Shown: in pieces, positions 1 through 5,643 of the stretch
Layout: every line of letters starts with the position of its first letter
Position numbering within the stretch: the first letter of the stretch is position 1
Source of the DNA: an uncultured beta proteobacterium
GTDB taxonomy: Bacteria > Pseudomonadota > Gammaproteobacteria > Burkholderiales > Burkholderiaceae_C
Assembly: GCA_903920405.1 (NCBI GenBank)
Contig: CAIXMC010000413.1
Location: 1 to 9,665 of the forward strand
DNA: 9,665 nucleotides
Reading direction: 5' to 3'
The notes under the pieces: generated by a model
The model's database searches: none
Told to the model about the DNA's origin: nothing
What the model saw: only the letters and a program-made list of their open reading frames with translations
Position numbers and translations under genes: made by a program

Positions 1-635
1 CACTGGCCAGCATTTATGGCTTCGCCGAGGCCCTGCTCACCCAAAAAACCAATGCAGCCACACGCAAGGAATTTCTCGGAATCATTCACCAGCAGTCGCA
101 AACCATGACCCACTTGCTCAATGAAATGCTGGACATTGCCCGCATTGAAGCCAGGCGGCGCAGCGACTTTGTGTATGTTCGCGTGCCTGTTCAATCTTTG
201 GTTAAGTCGGTTTTGAGTGGGTTTAAAGTGCCCGAAGGGCGTCTGCCTGTTGTGCTGTCGCCGATTCCAGACGATCTGTATGTGAAAGTGGACTACCAAA
301 AGGCCAGTCAGGTTCTGGTCAATGTGCTCTCCAATGCTTACAAGTATTCGCCTGACGGAGGTGCAGTGCAGGTCGATATTGAAAGCCTTCGCACACAGGG
401 CAGAAAGCCAGAGGTTGGCATTCACATCACGGATGTGGGGATGGGCATGACGCACACTCAAGCAGCGCGTGTGTTTGAGCGGTTTTACCGTGCCCACCCC
501 TGCTCCAAAATACCCGGCACTGGTCTGGGCATGAGTATCGTTAAGGAAATCATGACACTGCTTGACGGGCGTATTGATATTCAGAGTGAACCGGGCCAAG
601 GCACCCGCGTGAGCTTGATTTTTCCCTGTTTATAA
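1..635 (+). CDS. Sensor histidine kinase, 5'-truncated by window edge (HisKA remainder and HATPase_c)
   Basis: This is the C-terminal 210 residues of a kinase that autophosphorylates a histidine and passes the phosphate to a response regulator. The open frame begins at base 3 with LASIYGFAEALL, the residues that normally follow an HELRTP H-box, so the phospho-accepting His should lie about 18 bases outside the window. Visible are the rest of the dimerisation helices (NEMLDIARIEARR), the N-box (NVLSNAYKYS), the G1 box (DVGMGM), the F-box (FERFYRA) and the G2 box (GTGLGMSIVKEI). The gene ends at TAA 633-635 with no receiver domain. It aligns well with the next gene from the H-box to the end, so the two are tandem paralogs, and the missing N-terminus may carry a similar sensor (inference). 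The first internal ATG (105) falls inside the dimerisation domain and is not the true start. Confidence 0.94.
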   Translation, partial: LASIYGFAEALLTQKTNAATRKEFLGIIHQQSQTMTHLLNEMLDIARIEARRRSDFVYVRVPVQSLVKSVLSGFKVPEGRLPVVLSPIPDDLYVKVDYQKASQVLVNVLSNAYKYSPDGGAVQVDIESLRTQGRKPEVGIHITDVGMGMTHTQAARVFERFYRAHPCSKIPGTGLGMSIVKEIMTLLDGRIDIQSEPGQGTRVSLIFPCL

Positions 636-781
636 AGGAGAACCTCCACTTTAGACACTCGAAGATTTTTTAAGCAAAAACAATGACTTGACGTAATCAC
701 AACTTTCCTATATTATTATTAAAAATCAACAAGATAGCTCTTGCATAGGAGCTGAATGTCTAAAGTGCAGAAGGAGAACCT
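635..781. repeat. Short direct and inverted repeats bracketing the intergenic region
   Basis: The 11-mer AAGGAGAACCT occurs at 635-645, overlapping the upstream stop codon, and again at 771-781, where it forms the ribosome binding site of the next gene. Just inside them, CACTTTAGAC (647-656) is the exact reverse complement of GTCTAAAGTG (758-767). Both matches are exact. Their origin is unclear: they may be a residue of the duplication that made the two kinases. Only a transcript reading through from upstream could form the 10-bp pairing, because the left arm lies upstream of the likely promoter. Confidence 0.6.
688..716 (+). promoter_or_regulatory. Putative sigma70 promoter for the second and third kinase genes
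   Basis: TTGACG (688-693) and TATTAT (711-716) each match the sigma70 -35 and -10 consensus at five of six positions and are separated by 17 nt. The surrounding DNA is much more AT-rich than the genes. Transcription would start near 723 and leave a leader of about 60 nt before the start codon at 783. An overlapping TATATT at 709-714 would give a poorer 15-nt spacer. This is a consensus match only. Confidence 0.55.
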
Positions 782-785
782 GATG
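771..785 (+). promoter_or_regulatory. Ribosome binding site and start codon of the second kinase
   Basis: AAGGAG at 771-776 sits 6 nt before ATG 783-785, close to ideal Shine-Dalgarno geometry. A second in-frame ATG lies upstream at 756, preceded by AGGAG (747-751) with only 4 nt of spacing. Both could be used; the protein would differ by nine N-terminal residues before the first membrane segment. Confidence 0.6.
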
Positions 786-2867
786 TCGTTTTTTGAAATA
801 GGTCGCGAGGCGCGTCCATACCGCCGAACCTTGTGGCTCATCTGGTTGATCGCCGGATTGCTGGTGTTTCTGGTGGGTTGGCATGTGATGAATTTGACTC
901 GGGAAGATCACGCCCGTCAAATGGTCACCACCGAGCGAGACCTGGCCAACCTCACACGGGTGAGTCAAGAGCACGCGAACCGTACATTTCGCAGTGCTGA
1001 CCAGGTGGTTCGGTTTGTGCAGTCCCGCTATCTTGAACTTGGCAACCAACTCGACCTGACTGCACTCACCAGGCAGGGTGTCATTGATGCTGAAATTTTC
1101 AACCAGGTGGGCATCATTGATAACAAAGGCATCTACATACTGGCCAATATCCCCACTTCCGGAAAACTTGATTTGTCTGACCGTGAGCACTTCAAGGTGC
1201 ATGTGGCGGTTGACAACGGGGAATTGTTTGTGTCAAAACCGGTGATTGGTCGCGCCAGCGGCAAATGGTCTATTCAACTGACCCGTCGTATTAACCTGAA
1301 GAATGGCCAATTTGGCGGGGTGGTGGTTTTGTCGATTGACCCGCGTTATTTCACCCATTTTTACGGCGAACTGAGTTTGGGCAAACAAGGATTGATGGCG
1401 CTGTATGGACTCGATGGCATTGGGCGTGCGAGACGTGTGGGCGGTAAGGACGAATTTGGCAAATCCGCCAGCCAGTCCCCGTTGTTTGAGCATCTTCGCC
1501 AGGGGAGAAATGAAGGGACTTTCATTGACCACTCCAAGGTGGATGGTGTTGAGCGTTTGTATTACTTTCGCAAAATCCCCAACTACCAGTTGGTGGTCGT
1601 TGCCGGGGTGGAAATCAAAGAAATGCTGACCAACCATGTTCGGGCGCGTGATGCCTTGTGGTTGCAGGCGGGGATGTTGATGCTGTTGGTCGTGATCTTG
1701 GCGGGCGCACTGACGCGATTTCTGGCCAACCTGCGCCGTGTTGTGTTGACACGCGTGGCAGCCCAGCAACAGGCACAAGAGCGTACCGAGCAACTCGATG
1801 CCATTTTTTCACTCAGTCCCGACGGCTTTGTTTCATTTGACCAGGCCCGTCGGATCACCCATGTCAACTCTGCGTTTTGCCAGATGACAGAGTTGAAAGG
1901 TACGCCACTTGAAGGCATGGATGAGGAGGCGTTTGGACATTGGTTGTCAAAGCGCTGCGTTGCAGGCACGCCGGGTATCAACCTGAAAAAGTTGCATGCA
2001 CGGGTGGATACAGGCCAGACCGATGCGCGTGAGTTGATGGAGGTCGATACCACCCCAAAGCGTATGCTGCAAGCGGGGTTGCGCTGCAATGCAAGAGGCC
2101 TGGTGTCGCAAATTTTGTACTTTCGCGATGTGACGGTCGAGACCCAGGTCGATACCATGAAGAGTGAATTCATCGCCACGGCGGCGCACGAACTGCGAAC
2201 CCCCATGACCAGCATTCTGGGTTTTACAGAACTGTTGCTCATGGAGGAACGCGACCCCGAAACCCGCCATGAATTTCTGTCCATTGTGCTGGAGAAGTCC
2301 ACCCTAATGGCCCACATCCTGGATGAAATGCTGGATTTGGCGCGCATAGAGGCACGCCGTGGTGAGGATTTTCACTACAGCTTGGTCAATGTACAGGAAC
2401 TGGTAACAAATCTGTGCAAATCCATGAGCTTGCCCGCAGGGCGAACACCGCCGGAACTCACCTTGCCTGCCCAGCCCCTGATGGTGATGGCAGACACCAG
2501 AAAGTTGCAGCAAGCCCTCATGAATGTGCTGACCAATGCGTACAAATATTCCAATCTTGATGCCATTGTTAACAAGAAGGTCAGTATTGCAGTCACGTTG
2601 ACTGCCGATCCTGGCGATGAACAACAGGTGTGCATCGCCGTGACAGATGGGGGCATGGGCATGACCCCTGAGCAATGTTCCCAGGTGTTTGTCCGCTTTT
2701 ACCGTGCCGATACCTCGGGCAAAGTGCTGGGCACAGGTTTGGGAATGTGCATCGTCAAGGAAATTATTGAATTGCACCGAGGTCATGTCAGCGTTGACAG
2801 CACCCTGGGACAAGGCACTTGCGTCACACTGTATGTGCCAACCCATACCGAGCATCTCAGGCAATAA
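783..2867 (+). CDS. Membrane sensor histidine kinase: Cache-like sensor, PAS, HisKA, HATPase_c
   Basis: Residue numbers count from the alternative ATG at 756 (703 aa); from 783 it is 694 aa. A membrane segment at about 25-45 and a second at about 300-322 enclose a periplasmic region of some 250 residues. Its stretch DREHFKVHV...GKPVIGR-like...GKWSIQLTRR...VVLSIDPRYFTHFY is typical of the double-Cache (PDC) sensors found on kinases and diguanylate cyclases, which bind small extracellular ligands. A PAS domain follows at about 345-455 (AIFSLSPDGFVSFD...RDVT). The kinase core has the H-box AAHELRTPMTS with His478, N-box NVLTNAYKYS with Asn594, G1 box DGGMGM from Asp631, F-box FVRFYRAD and G2 box GTGLGM. 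There is no receiver or HPt. It is a tandem paralog of the gene upstream and probably forms an operon with the gene 11 nt downstream. The ligand and partner regulator are unknown. The start at 783 was chosen for its better ribosome binding site. Confidence 0.95.
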   Translation: MSFFEIGREARPYRRTLWLIWLIAGLLVFLVGWHVMNLTREDHARQMVTTERDLANLTRVSQEHANRTFRSADQVVRFVQSRYLELGNQLDLTALTRQGVIDAEIFNQVGIIDNKGIYILANIPTSGKLDLSDREHFKVHVAVDNGELFVSKPVIGRASGKWSIQLTRRINLKNGQFGGVVVLSIDPRYFTHFYGELSLGKQGLMALYGLDGIGRARRVGGKDEFGKSASQSPLFEHLRQGRNEGTFIDHSKVDGVERLYYFRKIPNYQLVVVAGVEIKEMLTNHVRARDALWLQAGMLMLLVVILAGALTRFLANLRRVVLTRVAAQQQAQERTEQLDAIFSLSPDGFVSFDQARRITHVNSAFCQMTELKGTPLEGMDEEAFGHWLSKRCVAGTPGINLKKLHARVDTGQTDARELMEVDTTPKRMLQAGLRCNARGLVSQILYFRDVTVETQVDTMKSEFIATAAHELRTPMTSILGFTELLLMEERDPETRHEFLSIVLEKSTLMAHILDEMLDLARIEARRGEDFHYSLVNVQELVTNLCKSMSLPAGRTPPELTLPAQPLMVMADTRKLQQALMNVLTNAYKYSNLDAIVNKKVSIAVTLTADPGDEQQVCIAVTDGGMGMTPEQCSQVFVRFYRADTSGKVLGTGLGMCIVKEIIELHRGHVSVDSTLGQGTCVTLYVPTHTEHLRQ

Positions 2868-2871
2868 GGGG
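2866..2871 (+). promoter_or_regulatory. Ribosome binding site of the third kinase, overlapping the preceding stop codon
   Basis: AAGGGG overlaps the last two bases of the upstream TAA and lies 7 nt before ATG 2879. This supports translation starting at 2879, not at the upstream in-frame ATG (2819), which lies inside the preceding gene. The arrangement suggests translational coupling within one mRNA. Confidence 0.6.
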
Positions 2872-2878
2872 TAAGGGC

Positions 2879-4735
2879 ATGAGAACATTTACCATGAATC
2901 TGGAAAAAGTCAAGCTGGGGTATAGGGCATCTTTTGCTGCATTTGTGGCAGTCAATGTGGTGTTGATGTGTGCCGTGTTGTGGGTCAGTTGGATAAATTT
3001 TGACAATGCGCAAAACATTAACCTGGCAGGCAGACAGCGTGCCATGAGCCAGCGTATCCACCGCAATCTGTTGCAGTTACACCAAACGCCCCCTGTGCCC
3101 GGTGATGCTCGTCTCATGGAACTTACCCATGCCGCCAACCTGTTCAACGACACCCTGCTGGGGTTTGCACGGGGTGGAATGACTCGCAATCAAAGTGGTG
3201 AAGATGTTGAACTTCATCGCGTGAAATTGACCAGTGCCCAAACTCCCCTGGCCAATGGCTTGGCGCTGTGGAACACATTCATACCCTTGCTGCAACCCTT
3301 TAATGCAGGTCTTGCTGCTGTGCCCCAGGTGGATGCTGCCCTGGCGTTTGCCGATGCTCATGCCAACGAGTTGTATGACCAGATGGACAGGTTGACCACG
3401 GCCCTGGTGGTTAACCACGAGGACGAAATGACAGCACTGCGATGGATGCAAGGCCTGTTCATGGCACTGATGCTGAGCAGCGGCGTGTGGGTGATGGCAA
3501 AAAAACGCCAACTTACCCAAGCGATGGATCAGGAAAACAAGGAACTCGCCCACACCACAGAAACCACCCAGGCCCAATTGTTGACCGTTCAGGCACGCAT
3601 GTATTTGCTGGACATGTGCATCGCCAAAATCAAGGATGTGGTCATCATTACCCAGTTTGATCCTTTCGAAAAATCAAACCCACGAATGGTGTATGTGAAC
3701 GATGCTTTTGAAAAGGTCACGGGCTACAGCCGTGCAGAGGCAATAGGTCAGACACCGTGCATACTGCATGGCCCCAAATCCCAGCAGAGCGAGCTGGATC
3801 GTATGCACTATATCTTTGGAGCCTGGTCTAATGTTCGTGGTGAAGTGGTCAACTACACCAAGTCAGGTCAGGAGTTTTGGGTTGAATACGATGTGACACC
3901 GGTGGCCAGCGACAAAGGGTGGTACACGCTGTCAGTGCAGCGCGACATCACTGAGCGAAAGAAAAACGAAGCAGAAATGATTGAGCTGATGCAGATGGCA
4001 GCAGAGTCTTCACGTCTGAAATCCGAGTTTTTGCGAAATGTCAGCCATGAACTTCGCACCCCCATGAACGGCATTTTGGGCATGTGCCAAATATTGACAC
4101 TGACAGCGCTCAATAACGAACAAGTCAAGTACGTTAAAACCTTGAGAGATTGTGCAAGTTCTTTTTTGACCGTGATCAACCATGTGCTGGATTTTCGCAA
4201 ACTTGATGCTGGCACCTTGACCATTGAGCAACAACCTTTTGGTGTGCAAGCCATGCTCGATGCCTGTCTGTTCAAGGTGCAGTCATTGGCGCGTGAAAAG
4301 AAACTGGCACTGACATTGACCTGCAACCAGAATGTTCCCGGCCAACTGGTCGGTGACTCCAAACGCATTTCGCAAGTGTTGGGTTATTTGCTGGATAACG
4401 CTGTCAAGTTCACCGCCACGGGAAGTGTGGCTTTGACTGTCAGCCTGATAAGCCACGAGGGTGATGTGTTTGGGCTGCGTTTTGCCATACATGACACCGG
4501 CATTGGCATCAGCGATGATCAAATGGAACTGTTGTTCAGGCCATTTGTTCAAGTCGATGGAACCCTCACCCGCCGCTACGGCGGCACCGGCATGGGGTTG
4601 GCCTTGAGCCGCAAATTGGTGAAATTGATGAATGGGCGTGAAGGTGTTGAAAGCCAACCTCTGAAGGGCAGCACCTTTTGGTTTGAACTGGAATTGCCAC
4701 AAGCGCCGGCTGAAATAACACCCACGTCTTCTTGA
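2879..4735 (+). CDS. Membrane sensor histidine kinase: NarX/PilJ-type sensor, PAS, HisKA, HATPase_c
   Basis: This 618-aa kinase has membrane segments at about 16-38 and 189-209. The periplasmic region between them opens with INLAGRQRAMSQRI (47-60), the signature of the PilJ/NarX N-terminal sensor family. In NarX this segment is the nitrate-binding P-box (INKAGSLRMQSYRL), and its conserved Arg matches Arg54 here, although overall similarity does not prove a nitrate ligand. A PAS domain follows at about 245-370, ending in SVQRDITERKK. The kinase core has H-box SHELRTPMNGILGM with His390, N-box LLDNAVKFT with Asn507, G1 box DTGIGI from Asp539, and G2 box RRYGGTGMGLAL. The core resembles those of hybrid kinases, yet the protein stops after HATPase_c with no receiver. 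It starts 11 nt after the previous gene, so it is likely cotranscribed, and it ends directly against a 57-bp repeat. Confidence 0.95.
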   Translation: MRTFTMNLEKVKLGYRASFAAFVAVNVVLMCAVLWVSWINFDNAQNINLAGRQRAMSQRIHRNLLQLHQTPPVPGDARLMELTHAANLFNDTLLGFARGGMTRNQSGEDVELHRVKLTSAQTPLANGLALWNTFIPLLQPFNAGLAAVPQVDAALAFADAHANELYDQMDRLTTALVVNHEDEMTALRWMQGLFMALMLSSGVWVMAKKRQLTQAMDQENKELAHTTETTQAQLLTVQARMYLLDMCIAKIKDVVIITQFDPFEKSNPRMVYVNDAFEKVTGYSRAEAIGQTPCILHGPKSQQSELDRMHYIFGAWSNVRGEVVNYTKSGQEFWVEYDVTPVASDKGWYTLSVQRDITERKKNEAEMIELMQMAAESSRLKSEFLRNVSHELRTPMNGILGMCQILTLTALNNEQVKYVKTLRDCASSFLTVINHVLDFRKLDAGTLTIEQQPFGVQAMLDACLFKVQSLAREKKLALTLTCNQNVPGQLVGDSKRISQVLGYLLDNAVKFTATGSVALTVSLISHEGDVFGLRFAIHDTGIGISDDQMELLFRPFVQVDGTLTRRYGGTGMGLALSRKLVKLMNGREGVESQPLKGSTFWFELELPQAPAEITPTSS

Positions 4736-4792
4736 CTTTTTGCCCTGTAACGCACGCCCAGTCTGCGTAGTTAGCTATTGAAATAGTAGTAA
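4736..4792 (-). repeat. 57-bp dispersed intergenic repeat, copy A (inverted relative to copy B)
   Basis: The reverse complement of this stretch matches 5408-5464 at about 50 of 57 positions with no gaps. Shared blocks are TTACTACTATTTCAATAGCT at one end and GTTACAGGGCAAAAAG at the other. It begins at the first base after the TGA of the third kinase. It resembles short intergenic repeats that I associate with Comamonadaceae genomes; this recognition is from memory and needs a genome search. A small palindrome (CTATT-GA-AATAG) lies near one end. Confidence 0.85.
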
Positions 4793-4817
4793 GTTTTTAG
4801 AAATGTTTGCCTCCATG

Positions 4818-5372
4818 AACCCAGCACCCACATCGCCACCACTTCAGATGACCCCAAAGACTGCACGACCGACCTGGTTTTGGCCGGTGACTCTGGCGCT
4901 GCTGGTGTTGATGGGTTCGCTGGCCATCACCGCTGTGTTATGGCAACAGGCCAGACAGAATACACAGCGTGACGTGCGCACAGGTTTCGAGCGAGAAGCT
5001 GCTGACATCAAAAGCCGTCTTGTCAATCATCTGATGGTGCATGATTTACTGCTGAAAGGTTTTGTGGGTCTTTTTAATTTATCTGACAAGGTCACACGCC
5101 AGGATTTTCATGACTTTTTCGAGTCGTATGGTGATGTTCACCCTGTTTCGGGTCAGGTGGGGGTGGCTTTTATGGAGCAGGTGACAGCCCAAAACCTGGA
5201 TCGCCATATAGCTGCCATGCGCAGTGAAGGCTTGCACGGTTATCACGTCAGTCCGACTTCACCGCGCGAAGTTTATGCACCCATTGTCTATCTTGAACCC
5301 CAGACCCTTGAGCATCGCAAAATTCTGGGCTTTGACCCTTATACCGTGCAAGCCGAGCCGTGGTGCAACTGA
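4818..5372 (+). pseudogene. Truncated CHASE-domain kinase: N-terminal half only, remnant of a tandem duplication
   Basis: From ATG 4818 the frame encodes 184 residues: a cytoplasmic leader, a membrane segment (WFWPVTLALLVLMGSLAITAVLW) and the first part of a periplasmic CHASE domain ending at [10 protein letters not shown]...GFDPYTVQAE. It then runs into four unrelated residues and a stop. The large hybrid kinase downstream carries the same segment at roughly two-thirds amino-acid identity by eye, with no gaps over about 160 codons. The rest of the CHASE domain, the second membrane segment and all kinase modules are missing. This is therefore most likely a decayed duplicate. A stand-alone membrane-anchored half-domain is possible but unlikely. 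Neither ATG 4803 nor ATG 4818 has a visible ribosome binding site; 4818 aligns with the start of the downstream paralog. Confidence 0.85.
4875..5356 (+). repeat. Diverged tandem duplication, left copy (right copy 5701-6182)
   Basis: These 482 bases align to 5701-6182 with a constant offset of 826 nt and no indels visible where I checked both ends. Many long identical runs remain, for example TGGTTTTGGCCGGT and GGCGCTGCTGGTGTTGAT. Substitutions fall largely at third codon positions, suggesting that both copies were under coding selection for some time before the left one was truncated. Confidence 0.85.
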
Positions 5373-5375
5373 TGA
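5360..5375 (+). other. Possible kinase-linker remnant joined to the CHASE fragment (deletion junction)
   Basis: GTGGTGCAACTGATGA directly follows the end of the duplicated CHASE sequence and is identical to 8665-8680 of the downstream hybrid kinase, where it encodes VVQLM in the linker between HisKA and HATPase_c. The copies share no further bases on either side. If the match is not chance, the fragment arose by an internal deletion that joined the CHASE half to the kinase linker out of frame. After it, 5376-5407 resembles nothing else I can identify in the window. Confidence 0.45.
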
Positions 5376-5407
5376 TGCGCTGTAATGGAGACATCATTCG
5401 GCATGTT

Positions 5408-5464
5408 TTACTACTATTTCAATAGCTATCAACGCATACTGGACAAGGGTTACAGGGCAAAAAG
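5408..5464 (+). repeat. 57-bp dispersed intergenic repeat, copy B
   Basis: This is the inverted partner of the repeat at 4736-4792, with seven mismatches in 57. The two copies face each other across the CHASE fragment, about 615 bp apart. They could be independent insertions at gene ends, or the boundaries of the rearranged segment. Confidence 0.85.
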
Positions 5465-5504
5465 GCTTGTAACTATTGGCAAGCTGCACCAGGCCCACTC
5501 AATA

Positions 5505-5632
5505 CAGGGTGAATTTGTTCTACAGCCAGTTCCGTCATTCCCGCGAAGGCGGGAATCCAGAATGTACTAGATTCCCGCCTTCGCGGGAATGACGAAAATT
5601 CAACAACTTGCCTTCAGAACAAATTCACCCTG
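5505..5632. mobile_element. MITE-like element: 17-bp terminal inverted repeats, 9-bp flanking direct repeat
   Basis: The 128-bp unit starts with CAGGGTGAATTTGTTCT (5505-5521) and ends with the exact reverse complement (5616-5632). Looser complementarity continues a few bases inward. It is flanked immediately by CACTCAATA at 5496-5504 and again at 5633-5641, which looks like a target-site duplication. Inside lies a 25-bp-arm palindrome. No transposase is encoded, so any movement would need one supplied in trans. The family is not identified. It sits just upstream of the hybrid kinase start codon (5644), so insertion would have separated that gene from its former 5' flank. Confidence 0.72.
5533..5594. 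repeat. Long perfect palindrome of the CGTCATTCCCGCG type
   Basis: Two exactly complementary 25-nt arms (5533-5557 and 5570-5594) enclose a 12-nt loop. The arms begin and end with CGTCATTCCCGCG and its complement. Such GGGAAT/ATTCCC palindromes are dispersed in many proteobacterial genomes, and the Neisseria dRS3 repeat has a similar ATTCCC-N8-GGGAAT form. A transcript would fold into a very stable hairpin, but no T-run follows on either strand, so it is not a standard intrinsic terminator. It ends 49 nt before the hybrid kinase start. Confidence 0.9.
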
Positions 5633-5643
5633 CACTCAATACC

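Noticed and set aside
635..672. Intrinsic terminator after the first kinase (GGAG-AAC-CTCC followed later by T6)
   Set aside because: The stem is only four base pairs with a three-base loop, and the T-run is too far from it.
2819..2879. Upstream ATG at 2819 as the start of the third kinase
   Set aside because: It lies inside the preceding gene and would add 20 residues without membrane or domain character. ATG 2879 has AAGGGG at 7 nt.
3660..3960. LOV photoreceptor domain in the third kinase (GQTPCILHGPKS resembles the LOV GxNCRFLQ motif)
   Set aside because: The flavin-binding Cys position of the motif is Pro here, and the Cys is one residue later. The pattern fits the common non-photoactive PAS family with a G-x-TPxILxGPK motif.
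5385..5570. Open frame of 61 codons between the CHASE fragment and the hybrid kinase
   Set aside because: It is made almost wholly of the 57-bp repeat and the MITE-like element, with no domain signal and no ribosome binding site.
5608..5643. TTG 5608 as the start of the hybrid kinase
   Set aside because: It overlaps the terminal inverted repeat of the MITE-like element. The paralogous fragment supports ATG 5644.
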